A stretch of DNA of 64,000 nucleotides from the NCBI RefSeq assembly GCF_900104815.1, contig NZ_FNTD01000003.1, forward strand, positions 139,422 through 203,421. The letters are read 5' to 3'. The position numbers and the translations under genes were made by a program. This document shows positions 16,071 to 25,034 of the stretch, piece after piece. This stretch comes from Streptomyces misionensis (GTDB taxonomy: Bacteria; Actinomycetota; Actinomycetes; Streptomycetales; Streptomycetaceae). Below the pieces are notes generated by a model, which worked only from the letters and a program-made list of their open reading frames with translations, was not told where the DNA came from and ran no database searches. Within the stretch, counting starts at the first letter, position 1; every line of letters starts with the position of its first letter.

Positions 16071-16375
16071 CGCGCCCCCTCACCAGCATCGAACGCTCCA
16101 TTCAGGGGCGGAACGACTGGCTGAAGGAAGAGGAGCGCAAGGCGATCGAACGTCGCGGTGAGATCGGCCGGATGGAATTCTGGCTCCGCGTTACTCGATC
16201 CCGAATCACCAAGGACGTCAAAGCCGGACGCAATGACGTCATTCCCGGGTTCACCAGCGTCTGCCGCCTTTTCAAGCTCGCGATCGACAAGCGTGCCGAG
16301 GGCGACGCGAGGCTGTGGAACCACCTCATGCAGTACGCGAGCCAGGTGCTGGAACAGCACGACCCGCGTAACTGA
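16067..16375 (+). CDS. Small helical basic protein (102 aa)
   Basis: The GTG start at 16067 overlaps the previous stop by 4 bases, so translation is coupled. The text (RNDWLKEEERKAIERRGEIGRMEFWLRVTRSRI, VCRLFKLAIDKRAEGDARLW) indicates a charged helical protein. Function unknown. Confidence 0.55.
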   Translation: MTRPLTSIERSIQGRNDWLKEEERKAIERRGEIGRMEFWLRVTRSRITKDVKAGRNDVIPGFTSVCRLFKLAIDKRAEGDARLWNHLMQYASQVLEQHDPRN

Positions 16376-16427
16376 GCGTCACCAACGAAGGTCCCGCCGG
16401 GCTCCGGCGGGGCCTCGCGCGCGTAAA

Positions 16428-16462
16428 GCGTGCACACGTGCACGTGCACGCGCGTGCACACG
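16428..16462. promoter_or_regulatory. 35-base alternating purine-pyrimidine tract (candidate operator or Z-DNA)
   Basis: From 16428 to 16462 purines and pyrimidines alternate without a break. The tract contains two overlapping palindromes, CGTGCACGTGCACG (16437-16450) and GTGCACGCGCGTGCAC (16444-16459). It lies 42 bases before the GTG of the large transfer protein. Such DNA can adopt the Z form, and the palindromes fit a dimeric repressor. Confidence 0.55.
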
Positions 16463-16503
16463 AGACCCCACTGTCTGTCAAGTCCCTGGAGGGGAGGTGC
16501 ACC

Positions 16504-18657
16504 GTGTCCGACGAGTCCGACGACTCCGGCAGCGGAACCCTGGTCCGCGGCCCCTGGAGCGGTGATTCCACGTTCGCACCGCCACCGATCCCGAATTTCG
16601 CCGACACCATTCCACCGCCGGAAGACATTCCGGAGGCTCCTCCGGAGTCTCCGGAGGAGACGACGATGGAACTTCCGGTGATTCCGGCTGCACCGGATCC
16701 GGCAACGGCGCTGCGTTCGGAGGGAATCACGGCGCCCGATCCGGAAGATGACGCGGATATCGATTTGGAAGGCGAATACGTTCAGCCGCGTTCTCTCGCT
16801 GACCGTCTCGGTGACTGGCTTGAATTCCGGCTGGAAAGGGCGCGGGCGCTTCATGAGGGTGAAGCACCTTTCCGTGAGGCTGAAATAGCGCGGAAGGCTG
16901 CACTGCTGGAGGGCCGCACCGCGCAGGAAGTCGCGATGATGGAGCAGAACGGAAAGCTCCATGCCGCGATGATGAAAGCGAAGGGAGACAAGGCGGCGGC
17001 GCGCGGAAAGGCGGATGCCGACCGCATGAGGTCGTCCGGCTCCGGCCTGGGGGTGGACAAGGGCCGATCGAAGGCCGGCGGCGGGGGAGGGCCCTCGCGC
17101 GGCGGTGGCGGCAGCGGCGCCTCCCGCAACGTCTCCGGGCCCGGGCCGAACCGCTCCAACTCCGGCGGCAGCAACGGGCGTTCCGGCTCCGCCGGTGGCG
17201 GCAAGGGCGGCGCGAAGGGCCCTGACCGGCCCTCTGGCAGCCGTACACCCAGTTCCGGTCGCAACGGGTCGTCCGGGGGGTCGAAAGGCTCTCAGACGGG
17301 CTCTGGCGGCTCCGGCAAGAACGGCAACTCCAAGGGCGACGGGGGCGGCCGGGGCCAGAACGGCCCGGCGTCCAGCGCCCGTGCCGAGCGGGCCCGCAGC
17401 CGCCAGGAGCGCGCCGGGGCCCGGCAGGCCGGACGGCAGGAGCGGCGCAGTGCCGGTCACGCCGCCGGCCTCGCCGACCGGACCAAGGACCGCGACCAGG
17501 CCCGCGCCAACCGGCAGCAGGCGTGGGAGTACCGCCGGGCCAGGAAGGCGGAGCGGGAGGCGGCGCGGAAGGCGAAGCGGGAAGCCGCGGCGTCGGCCAC
17601 GCCGGGCCGCACCACGTTGGGCCGGGCCGTCGCGGAGGAAGCCCAGCGGCGCTTCGACAAGCGCCGCGCCGACGCGAAGGACGCGAAGGCGGGCACTGAG
17701 AAGGTCAGCCTGATCAAGGACAAGGACGCCAAGGGCAAGGGCACCGACGGCAAGGACGAGAAGACCGCCAAGGACGGCCCTGACGGGGCCTCCAGCGCGA
17801 CAAAGGACGTCCCGTCGTCCGATGAGCCGGGGAAGGGCTCAAAGGCCGGTGACAGGCCGTCTGATGACTCGAAGAAGCGGCGTCGGTTCCGGCGTCGGCG
17901 CAGCGGTGCGACGGGACCGGCCGGATGGCGTGGACGCGCCCGCCGCACCGGTCGCACCGGGCGTGCTGGGCGCGCCGGCCGACGTGGCCGCCCGGAAGGC
18001 AGCCCGTTCGGCGCGCAGGACCCTCCCACGGTGGAGTGGCCCGATCGCCCCCGCCGCCCGCCGCGCACCGACGGCAAGGGCACGGGCGAGGACGACATCG
18101 TCGACGCGGACATCGTCCCCGATAGGCCCGCGGCCGTGACGACCGGCGTGAAGGGCCTGCCGCCCGCGCCGGAGAAGCACACTGCCCGGCCCGGAACCAG
18201 CCGACCCACCGGCACGGAAGGGAGCAGCGTGAGCAGCTCGGAAGTCAGCAGGCCGTCCGGGCAGAGCGGCCTGGCCGTCCAGCACCGTACGGACATCACG
18301 TTCGACGAGTACCTGATGGAGATGGCGAACATCGCCATTCAGGCCGCCGTCGACCAGGAGCGGGCCGAGGCCCTCATGGAGGCGCTCGGCAAGGTTGCCG
18401 ATGCCCTGCGGGACATGGCCACCGACCTGGTCGGTGACCACAACGTCTCCACTCAGGTCACCGACTTGATCACCGACCTCGCCGACGCTGCGGCCCGTAT
18501 GAAGTCCCAGGCCGAACAGTGCGCGATCGAGTGCGGCCTGGCCAAGGAGGCCGCCAAGCTCGCGGCCGCCATGGTCGCCCGCGTCTACGGCCAGGACATG
18601 GACGCCAAGGAGGACGCGGGCCTGACCTACGCGTCGTCCGCCACCCACCACGACTAA
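16504..18657 (+). CDS. Large low-complexity transfer-cluster protein
   Basis: The 717-residue product starts at GTG 16504, behind GGAGGGGAGG; an upstream ATG at 16438 lies inside the operator-like tract and is less likely. Residues 1-75 are Pro/Glu-rich. Residues about 95-180 are helical (LADRLGDWLEFRLERARALHEGEAPFREAEIARKAALLE). A Gly/Ser/Arg-rich disordered part with charged tracts follows to about 560 (GGGGGPSRGGGGSGAS, RRRFRRRRSGATG). The last 125 residues form a helical domain (FDEYLMEMANIAIQAAVDQERAEALMEALGKVADALRDMA). It precedes the translocase gene and could be a DNA- or membrane-bridging factor for transfer. Confidence 0.6.
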   Translation: MSDESDDSGSGTLVRGPWSGDSTFAPPPIPNFADTIPPPEDIPEAPPESPEETTMELPVIPAAPDPATALRSEGITAPDPEDDADIDLEGEYVQPRSLADRLGDWLEFRLERARALHEGEAPFREAEIARKAALLEGRTAQEVAMMEQNGKLHAAMMKAKGDKAAARGKADADRMRSSGSGLGVDKGRSKAGGGGGPSRGGGGSGASRNVSGPGPNRSNSGGSNGRSGSAGGGKGGAKGPDRPSGSRTPSSGRNGSSGGSKGSQTGSGGSGKNGNSKGDGGGRGQNGPASSARAERARSRQERAGARQAGRQERRSAGHAAGLADRTKDRDQARANRQQAWEYRRARKAEREAARKAKREAAASATPGRTTLGRAVAEEAQRRFDKRRADAKDAKAGTEKVSLIKDKDAKGKGTDGKDEKTAKDGPDGASSATKDVPSSDEPGKGSKAGDRPSDDSKKRRRFRRRRSGATGPAGWRGRARRTGRTGRAGRAGRRGRPEGSPFGAQDPPTVEWPDRPRRPPRTDGKGTGEDDIVDADIVPDRPAAVTTGVKGLPPAPEKHTARPGTSRPTGTEGSSVSSSEVSRPSGQSGLAVQHRTDITFDEYLMEMANIAIQAAVDQERAEALMEALGKVADALRDMATDLVGDHNVSTQVTDLITDLADAAARMKSQAEQCAIECGLAKEAAKLAAAMVARVYGQDMDAKEDAGLTYASSATHHD

Positions 18658-18678
18658 CAGCTCGGAGGACTCCCGCTG

Positions 18679-19095
18679 ATGAGTGACCTCGCACCGCACA
18701 CCGGCAGCGCGGCGCCCGCGCCGGCCGACGGCGACAACCGTTACAAGGCCGTCCAGGCCAAGCTGGGCAGGCTGGGCAAGGCCATGGACGACGCCGCTCT
18801 CGAGCTGGAGTCGCTGCGGCGCAGCATGCAGGCCAACGCCACCCGCACGGAGGGCGTCGCCGTTGACATCGTCAACGCCGGCCTGGACCCGAAGTTCGTG
18901 GAGCTGACCAACAACGTCGCGCTCGCCCTGGGCGGCGCGGCCGTCCAGGTCAAGAAGCTTCACGAGACGGCCGAGGAGGCCGCCGATCTCACCCACCAGA
19001 CCAAGCGCACCCACTCCAAGCTGTACGGGGCGCTGGACGACATCCGCTCCAACCGGCGTGAGAAGACCCCCAAGCCGGGCTTCCTCACCCGCTGA
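18679..19095 (+). CDS. Helical protein preceding the translocase (138 aa)
   Basis: Starting 22 bases after the previous gene with CTCGGAGGA as ribosome site, it encodes a helical protein (KAVQAKLGRLGKAMDDAALELESLRRSM; VALALGGAAVQVKKLHETAEEAADL). Its style resembles the C-terminal helical domain of the large protein before it, so the two may interact. Family unknown. Confidence 0.6.
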   Translation: MSDLAPHTGSAAPAPADGDNRYKAVQAKLGRLGKAMDDAALELESLRRSMQANATRTEGVAVDIVNAGLDPKFVELTNNVALALGGAAVQVKKLHETAEEAADLTHQTKRTHSKLYGALDDIRSNRREKTPKPGFLTR

Positions 19096-19175
19096 TCCCC
19101 CACCCACCCATCCCGTCACGGGCGGCCCTGCGGCAACCGCGGGCCGCCCGTCCTGCTTCTGTGAAGGAGACACCG

Positions 19176-21323
19176 GTGTCCACGCCGCGCAGTGTCGCGC
19201 TCGAACGCCTCGCCTACACCCTCGCCGCGCCTGTGCTGGCCGTGGCTCCGAACCTTTACCCCGACAGCCCCGTCAACCAGGTGGTGCAGCTGGCCGGTGC
19301 CGCCGGGGTCGGCGGCATCGTCCTGGCCGCCAAGGGTGAGGAGACCGGCGCCGGACGCAAGATCCTGCGCTGGGCGCCGCTGGTCCTGGCCGCTGCCGTC
19401 GACGTCGCCGCCAAGCACACCCTGGGCTGGGGGCCGTACTGGATGGACGGACTGCTTGCCGCCGGATGGGCGGTGGCCGGCTACCTGGTGATGCCGTTCT
19501 CCCGGCACACCCGCCGCCGTCACCGTCCTGCTCTGGCCGCCCCGGTCCCGCAGCCGGTGGCCGTCGCGGCTTTGGAGCCGTCGGTGGCGCAGCCGGACGA
19601 CGGAGCCGGAGCCGACCTGCTCACCCGCGAGGCGCGGATGATGTGGGAGCGCGCCGGGATGCCCGCCCGCACCCGCGTCGTCAAGGCCACCCGGCACTCC
19701 GGCATGCGGGTCGACCTCACCCTGCTGCTGCGCGCCTCGGAGACCGGAAGGCCGATCACCGGCCTGTCCCCTGAAGCCGTCGGCGCCGCGTTCGGCGTGC
19801 CCGCGGCTGACGTCACCCTCGCGGACGTTCCGGTCCAGCCCGGCCGGCAGGGCGGGCCCGGCTGGATGGAGGCCCGGATCACCCCGGAGGCCAACGCCCG
19901 GCGCCGCACCGCGCCGACGCCCCAGGAGCGTTGGATCGACCGGGTCGGCGGACCCAAGGGTGGCGCGCCCGGCTCCGAGCTGGTCCACAAGACCCGTGAC
20001 GAGGCACGGGGGGTGACCTTCTACCGGGCGGGGATGACCGATTCCACTGAGACGCCGCGTATCGACCTGGCCAAGGTCTGCCGCGCGCTCGGGCTGCCCG
20101 AGGACGACTCGTGCGTGTTCGTCCTCATCGACGGGTCGGAGTTCCTGATCAGCGCGTTCGACGAGCCGCCGCTGAGCCAGATCTTCGCCGCCACGCGTGA
20201 GCTGCTCACCCCCGACGCCAAGGGCATGTACGTGTGCGGGTTCACCATCACCGGCCAGCCGGTGAAGACGATGGTGTTCCAGCACGACAAGAACGCCGCG
20301 GCCCACGGCCTGACCCTCGGGGTCAGCCGGTCAGGCAAGACGCAGTTCTTCGCGATCAACATGGCCGCCCAGTCCCTGGCCGGTCAGGTGGTGTGGCTGT
20401 CCACCGTCCGCAAGGACGAGAAGACCACCGTGCTCGGGAAGTACATCGACCGGCAGGGCTCGAACGCGCTGTGGATGGCACGCCAGCTGCGGGCCGCGAA
20501 GGCGCTGTGCGAGATCAGGGCGGAGATGCCCTGGCCGCACGACGGCCAGCCGCACGACTACAAGCCGGGTGACCCGCGTTGCCCCTACCGGCAGCTGAAT
20601 GTGTACGCGGATGAGTTCATGACCGCGGCGCAGGACGGGGACTTCGGAGAGTTCATCCAGAAGGACGGCGAGGACCTCACGGTCACCGGGCTGAAGTACG
20701 GCATCGGCTTCAACCCGGCCGGGCAGTCGCCGTTCGCGCACAACGGGTTCTCCACCGAGATGAAGGACAACCTGCGGCAGAACAGCCGCCCGGTCATCTT
20801 CAACATGGGTTCGCCCGGCGCCACCCGCAAGGCGGCGGAGGGCACCATGGAGAACCCGTACGACGTGCCGACCATCCCGGCCCGCTACTCCCGCAGCGAA
20901 GGCTCCGCGATCGAGCGGGCCATGCGCGGCGAGGCCGACCCCGAGAACGGCGTCTCCACCGGTGGCGTCGCGGTCATCGTCCTCGACAACGGCCGTGCCG
21001 TTCTCATGCGGTCGCTGTACGCGGACTTCGATACCGACCTCTCCGAGCTGTTCCCCGACGAGGTCAACCGGCTCACCGACTACGAGATCAGCGAGCTGGA
21101 GAAGCGCGGCCTGTGGTTCGACTGGAACGAGCCCGTGCGGCCCGGCGAGTTCTGGCCCGAGCCCGACGAGGACGACGACGGCGAGGGCCGCTCCCGCCGG
21201 CGCGGCGGAGGCGGCGGCAAGGGTGGTGGCGGGCGCGGCTCCAAGAGCGGCAACCGCCGCTCCGAGCAGGTCGCCTCGCCCCGCCAGGCGCTGGAGGCCA
21301 TCAAGAGCCTCACCGAAGCCTGA
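19176..21323 (+). CDS. traB: FtsK/SpoIIIE-type conjugal DNA translocase (TraB-like)
   Basis: The 715-residue protein (GTG 19176, behind AAGGAG) has N-terminal hydrophobic segments (about residues 15-55 and 65-110), a cytoplasmic ATPase with Walker A GVSRSGKT (about 382-389) and Walker B LNVYADE (about 474-480), and an acidic then Gly/Arg-rich tail. TraB proteins of Streptomyces form hexameric pumps that move double-stranded plasmid DNA into the recipient with no relaxase. Flanking Spd-like genes support the call. I see no clear winged-helix gamma domain for clt recognition at the C-terminus. It could be a related plasmid ATP-binding protein rather than a strict TraB. Confidence 0.75.
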   Translation: MSTPRSVALERLAYTLAAPVLAVAPNLYPDSPVNQVVQLAGAAGVGGIVLAAKGEETGAGRKILRWAPLVLAAAVDVAAKHTLGWGPYWMDGLLAAGWAVAGYLVMPFSRHTRRRHRPALAAPVPQPVAVAALEPSVAQPDDGAGADLLTREARMMWERAGMPARTRVVKATRHSGMRVDLTLLLRASETGRPITGLSPEAVGAAFGVPAADVTLADVPVQPGRQGGPGWMEARITPEANARRRTAPTPQERWIDRVGGPKGGAPGSELVHKTRDEARGVTFYRAGMTDSTETPRIDLAKVCRALGLPEDDSCVFVLIDGSEFLISAFDEPPLSQIFAATRELLTPDAKGMYVCGFTITGQPVKTMVFQHDKNAAAHGLTLGVSRSGKTQFFAINMAAQSLAGQVVWLSTVRKDEKTTVLGKYIDRQGSNALWMARQLRAAKALCEIRAEMPWPHDGQPHDYKPGDPRCPYRQLNVYADEFMTAAQDGDFGEFIQKDGEDLTVTGLKYGIGFNPAGQSPFAHNGFSTEMKDNLRQNSRPVIFNMGSPGATRKAAEGTMENPYDVPTIPARYSRSEGSAIERAMRGEADPENGVSTGGVAVIVLDNGRAVLMRSLYADFDTDLSELFPDEVNRLTDYEISELEKRGLWFDWNEPVRPGEFWPEPDEDDDGEGRSRRRGGGGGKGGGGRGSKSGNRRSEQVASPRQALEAIKSLTEA

Positions 21324-21401
21324 TCACCCCCCTATCCCCTGGGCCGGCCTGTCCGAGCGCGGCCAGCCCCACCCGATCCCTCGCGAAGGAGCACCACCAC
21401 C

Positions 21402-21590
21402 GTGGCCCTGTCCATCTCCGCCGCCGTGCTGCTGGGCATCATCGTCGTCGTCCTGGTCAAGGGCGGCTACGTCCGCGTCGGCTCCGCGCTGGCCTGCACC
21501 CTGTTCGGGTTCACCCTCGCCGCGACCGGCCTGGCCCCGACCATCAACAGCGGCCTCGCCTCGCTCACCGGACTGCTCTCCAGCCTCTGA
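21402..21590 (+). CDS. Small two-span membrane protein (62 aa)
   Basis: The GTG at 21402 is preceded by GAAGGAG. Two hydrophobic segments (ISAAVLLGIIVVVLVKGG and GSALACTLFGFTLAATG) fill nearly the whole protein. Tiny membrane proteins directly after the translocase gene occur in many actinobacterial plasmids and are thought to help spreading. The function here is inferred only from position. Confidence 0.6.
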   Translation: MALSISAAVLLGIIVVVLVKGGYVRVGSALACTLFGFTLAATGLAPTINSGLASLTGLLSSL

Positions 21591-21752
21591 CTACGCCTCG
21601 GTCCACGGCGGGTCCGGGGTGTCATTGAGTCCCTCGCAGTTCCAGCAGTCCCACTCCGAGGGGAGTTCCCACTTATCCACCCAGAAGCCGACCTGCTTGC
21701 CCACCAAGTAGTTGTCCTCGCCGCACCACCCGCACTCGAAGACGAACTCCAC
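21591..21752 (-). CDS. Small zinc-ribbon protein (53 aa)
   Basis: On the minus strand a GTG (21752-21750) opens a frame beginning VEFVFECGWCG and containing CWNC near residue 36, a classical two-pair zinc ribbon. It ends with a TAG touching the stop of the convergent membrane-protein gene. The Trp-rich centre (FWVDKWELPSEWDCW) is distinctive. Role unknown. Confidence 0.55.
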   Translation of the reverse strand: MEFVFECGWCGEDNYLVGKQVGFWVDKWELPSEWDCWNCEGLNDTPDPPWTEA

Positions 21753-21840
21753 CCCAGCCCCTTCCCCGCGCTTGTAGGTCCGAGGATGCCCGGGGCGCGG
21801 GTTCGATGACACCCGAACACCCAATCCCCCGCTGCACAAC

Positions 21841-21885
21841 GCCGAAAGGGCGCCGCCAGACACCAACCGGCGGCGCCCTTTCGGC
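21841..21885. terminator. Long hairpin terminator
   Basis: GCCGAAAGGGCGCCGCC (21841-21857) pairs perfectly over 17 bp with 21869-21885. It separates the translocase region from the next gene block. Confidence 0.75.
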
Positions 21886-21905
21886 GTCCCCTGCCTGGAG
21901 CCCCG

Positions 21906-22472
21906 ATGCCCCATGCCGCGCACTCCCCCGCCATAGACCCACCCTCCCCGACCACCACCCAGGCCGCCGCACCGCCGGCAGAACTGTCCCTCGAGGAACG
22001 CCTCACCCTGGTCGACGCGAAAATGACCGTGAAGCTGGACGAAGCGGCCGTCAAATACGAGGTCAACACGGCCCACATCCCCACCGAGCCGGTGGACCTG
22101 GCCGACATCGTCACCGGCCCCGTCGACACGGAGCCCGTCGCCACCGGGCCCGCCCCGCTGCCGGACCTGCACCCGACCCCGGTCGCGGCCCTGCTGCAGC
22201 GCGCCCACCACCGCCTGCTCACCGGCGGCTGGTGCAAGGACGTCCTGGTCGACGAGGACGGCGCCCGCTGCATGCTCGGAGCCATCCGCATCGAGGCCCG
22301 CGGCGACAGCGGCCTGGAAGCCAGCGCCGCCACCGTGCTCCTGGACACGATCCGCCGCAAGTTCGGCAACGTCGACTCCGTGCCGTCCTTCAACGACGCG
22401 CACGGATCGCCCCGCATCCCGCTCCGCATGGTCGACCAGGCCGCCCGCCTCGCCGACGCCCGCGGCCTGTAA
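21906..22472 (+). CDS. DUF6197-like protein (188 aa)
   Basis: Residues 1-80 are Pro/Ala-rich and variable. The C-terminal 95 residues (LLQRAHHRLLTGGWCKD, GARCMLGAIRIEAR and SVPSFNDAHGSPRIPL) follow the pattern I associate with DUF6197, a small family common in Streptomyces and their phages. No biochemical role is known to me. The ATG at 21906 is used; no strong ribosome site is visible. Confidence 0.6.
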   Translation: MPHAAHSPAIDPPSPTTTQAAAPPAELSLEERLTLVDAKMTVKLDEAAVKYEVNTAHIPTEPVDLADIVTGPVDTEPVATGPAPLPDLHPTPVAALLQRAHHRLLTGGWCKDVLVDEDGARCMLGAIRIEARGDSGLEASAATVLLDTIRRKFGNVDSVPSFNDAHGSPRIPLRMVDQAARLADARGL

Positions 22473-22586
22473 CCGCTCCGAGTCCCCTGCCTCGCGCCCG
22501 TACCCCGCACGCCCGGGGCCCGGACGCGGGGCAGGCCACCCGGCCGCAACGCCCACCACCCACACCAGCGAAGGAGTAACTGCCCC

Positions 22587-23354
22587 ATGTCCAGCAACGA
22601 CAGGCAGATGAACGGCCAGCCCCGCCCGAACTGCTTCCTCGACCATCTCGAGCTCCCGCCCGCCCGCAAGGACAAGCAGCGCCTGGCGCGGCTGCGCGCC
22701 GCATGGAAGGCGTCCTGGGAGGAAGGCGGCTTCCTCTACCAGCGGTGGGAAGAGCTCTACCAGGCCCGGCACGCCAGCTGGCACGAGCTCGCCGCCTGGA
22801 TCAAAACGGCCGCTCTGTTCGGCGGTCTCAGCCTCATCGTCATGATGGTGGACACCGCCGGCGACATCGCCTCCGCCGCCCTCAAGGGGCTCAACGACGT
22901 CCCGGCCACCAGCGCCGGTGACGGCAGCGGCCTGTGGGGCACAGTCGACCACCCCGTCCGCGCGTTCCTTGCCGACCAGGCCGCGCACCTGGCCGTCGCC
23001 CCCGCCGCCCTGTACGCGTTCTGGCAGCTGACCGGGCTGCTCGGGCTGGTCGGCGGGTTCTTCGGCAACGCCGGCGCCCGCATCGCCTGGCTGCTGTTCG
23101 GCATCGGCAGCCTCGCCATGATCTGGACCGCCGCCCCGATTGGGGGCCGCGCCGCCGCCACCGGGCTCGCCGCCCTCATGTGGGCACTGGCCAGCATCTT
23201 CGCCCTGCGCGGTCTGACCCTGCGGCCCATCGTCCACAACCACCCGCCGCAGTACCAGTTCAACCCCGCCCTCCACCTGCACGCCACCCTCCCCGCCCCC
23301 GCCCCGGCAGGCGACGACCTCGGCCCCGACAACGTCCACCCGCTCCAGCGCTGA
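22587..23354 (+). CDS. Multi-span membrane protein of the transfer cluster (255 aa)
   Basis: AAGGAG precedes the ATG at 22587. After an 80-residue soluble start rich in Trp and Arg, four hydrophobic segments are visible (AALFGGLSLIVMMV; HLAVAPAALYAFWQLTGLLGLVGG; IAWLLFGIGSLAMIW; ATGLAALMWALASIFAL), then a His/Pro-rich tail. The organisation resembles Spd-type spread proteins, though sequence similarity to a named family is not evident. Confidence 0.6.
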   Translation: MSSNDRQMNGQPRPNCFLDHLELPPARKDKQRLARLRAAWKASWEEGGFLYQRWEELYQARHASWHELAAWIKTAALFGGLSLIVMMVDTAGDIASAALKGLNDVPATSAGDGSGLWGTVDHPVRAFLADQAAHLAVAPAALYAFWQLTGLLGLVGGFFGNAGARIAWLLFGIGSLAMIWTAAPIGGRAAATGLAALMWALASIFALRGLTLRPIVHNHPPQYQFNPALHLHATLPAPAPAGDDLGPDNVHPLQR

Positions 23355-23403
23355 CCCCGCACCCGCACCGTCCGGCACCGCCACCACGCACCGAAGGAAT
23401 CCG

Positions 23404-23658
23404 ATGAAGACACACCTCGAACAGACCGAGGACTGGGTCGGCACCTTCCACGGGAGCCACCACGGCCGCCCCGCCACGGTCACCGCGACCCGCGACGACA
23501 CCCGCCCCGAGCCGTACGCCTGGACATGCACCTGCGGCGCATCCCAGTCCTTCCCGACCGAGGACGGCGTGTGGCCCACCGCCTGGCGGCACACCCACCC
23601 CACCCGCGTCGACCGGCTGCGCTCGTGGGTTATCCGCCGCTTGCGCACCGCCCGCTGA
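23404..23658 (+). CDS. Small protein with CTC motif (84 aa)
   Basis: GAAGGA precedes the ATG at 23404. The protein (DWVGTFHGSHHGRPATVTA; AWTCTCGASQSFPTEDG) contains one CxC pair, His residues and a basic end (RLRSWVIRRLRTAR), perhaps a small metal-binding fold. No family is recognised. Confidence 0.55.
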   Translation: MKTHLEQTEDWVGTFHGSHHGRPATVTATRDDTRPEPYAWTCTCGASQSFPTEDGVWPTAWRHTHPTRVDRLRSWVIRRLRTAR

Positions 23659-23676
23659 CCTGACGCCCTGCCTGGC

Positions 23677-23709
23677 CCTCGCCCCGCCCCGTTCGGGGGC
23701 CGGGCGAGG
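23677..23709. terminator. Imperfect hairpin terminator
   Basis: CCTCGCCC (23677-23684) pairs with GGGCGAGG (23702-23709), with additional G/C pairs inside. It ends the transfer cluster before a lower-GC cargo segment. Confidence 0.5.
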
Positions 23710-23890
23710 ACTGGACAGGCCGCCCGGCCGCACGCACCCACCCCGCCCACGGCCGTGTCCGGCCTGCTTCCTTAAACGCGACTGGACCGGCTACATCAGC
23801 AGCCGGCGAAGCGACAGTAAAGAAGTCGGTGTCTCTCGTTCGTGAGCACCGGCACCATGGTCGTCTGTAGCTTCATGCGCGAGAGGACGA

Positions 23891-24469
23891 GTGCGACGGG
23901 TGTCTGGAGACGGGCAGGCGGATCTGACGGAGCTGTGGCAGCAGCGTTGGCCCAGTTGCCCGCCGGTTGGGTACAAGCTCCGGGGCCCATATCGGGATGT
24001 CTGGGTACGTTTTCACAGCCTGCCGGAATCGAAGCGGTACGCGGAGGACGAGAGCGAGTACGCCGTCGTCCTGGAGCGTTACAACACCGTCCTCGATGAG
24101 CTGTTCGCTGGTGCGGACGTGTATGTGATCACACCACTCTGGACGACCGAAGCGGAGGTTCCACCCTCGCAGGCCGTCAGCGGGTATTGGCAGAGCTTGC
24201 TGGTGGAGGACGATCCTGACCCTGCGTTCCGCACGTACTGCCACCTCTTCGCCACCCGCCGGCCCTGGCGGCGTGGCTGCATCGACGAGCAACTGCGAGA
24301 CACCGCCGACGACAAGGTGGCGGGCGTCCTCATCACCGACACCAAGATGCAGCGCATCCACCACCCCTACGACGGTGGCGCCGACGTTTTCCTCGCCACG
24401 CCCGAGGAACGGGACCGGGTGCGCGATCGGCATGCCGACTGGCTTTCCCGTCACCCCTCGGGTCTCTGA
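23891..24469 (+). CDS. DUF3885-domain protein
   Basis: The 192-residue product has the typical DUF3885 line: RFHSLPESKRYAEDESEY, LERYNTVLDELF, VYVITPLW, the IHHPYDGGADVFL motif and the WLSRHPSGL ending. The family is widespread and usually cargo, sometimes linked to polymorphic-toxin immunity; its activity is unknown. The GTG at 23891 is used as start and alternatives slightly downstream exist. It faces a convergent YrhB-type gene 10 bases away. The surrounding DNA is visibly less GC-rich than the transfer cluster, in line with recent acquisition. Confidence 0.75.
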   Translation: MRRVSGDGQADLTELWQQRWPSCPPVGYKLRGPYRDVWVRFHSLPESKRYAEDESEYAVVLERYNTVLDELFAGADVYVITPLWTTEAEVPPSQAVSGYWQSLLVEDDPDPAFRTYCHLFATRRPWRRGCIDEQLRDTADDKVAGVLITDTKMQRIHHPYDGGADVFLATPEERDRVRDRHADWLSRHPSGL

Positions 24470-24479
24470 ACGGCTCGGA

Positions 24480-25034
24480 TCACCGCTCCGCTCGAATGGT
24501 CTTCACCGCAAGCACCGGGTTGAGGGGCTCCACCAGTTCCTTGGTCGCGACGGCTACGAGGCGCGCGGGCGCCTCACTCTCCAGCAACGCGCTCACGTAC
24601 TCGAGGGCTTCCGCAGGCGAGAGCACGGACAGTCTCTGGCGCAGTGTCCGCACAGCGTGCATGCGTCCGCGCGTAGCGGCAACTCCGCGGAGCGCATCGT
24701 GTAGATCGTCCACCGCCGTGCGCACTGGAAGCCCACGTATCCGGGCTCGGTAGTCGTCCTCCCATGCCCCAGTCAGCGCGGAGACGACGCCGACCTGATG
24801 CAGCCCCCCGTCGACACGGTCGACCAGGTATGGCCCGTTGCCCGCGAGCATGAACTTCGGATTCCGAGTGCGCACGAACTCCTCGGACGTCCAAGAGACG
24901 ATCCACACCAGTTCGTGCTCCTCAACGTCCATCACAGCCATGCGCAGTGCCTCCGCACTCGCAGCCCGCCACTGTTGATAGTCGCGCTCCAGCTGTTCCT
25001 CAACGGCCTGAACGGCGGCTTCTCGCTCGATCAC
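24480..25034 (-). CDS. YrhB-type (Imm35-like) domain protein
   Basis: The 184-residue protein contains VWIVSWTSEEFVRTRNP followed by FMLAGNGPYLVDRVDGGLHQ and the acidic helix TGAWEDDYRARIRG. The LAGNGPYLVDR box is characteristic of the YrhB/immunity-35 fold, found as immunity proteins next to toxins or as stand-alone genes. No toxin lies beside it here, only the DUF3885 gene, which converges on it. A role in protection is therefore a guess. Confidence 0.7.
   Translation of the reverse strand: MIEREAAVQAVEEQLERDYQQWRAASAEALRMAVMDVEEHELVWIVSWTSEEFVRTRNPKFMLAGNGPYLVDRVDGGLHQVGVVSALTGAWEDDYRARIRGLPVRTAVDDLHDALRGVAATRGRMHAVRTLRQRLSVLSPAEALEYVSALLESEAPARLVAVATKELVEPLNPVLAVKTIRAER

Noticed and set aside
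17457..19173. Long minus-strand frames opposite the low-complexity transfer protein
   Set aside because: They arise from GC-rich repetitive codons and oppose several well-placed plus-strand genes.
21753..23750. Upstream extension of the small zinc-ribbon frame to over 700 codons on the minus strand
   Set aside because: It is antisense to three genes with good ribosome sites; only the last 53 codons look real.
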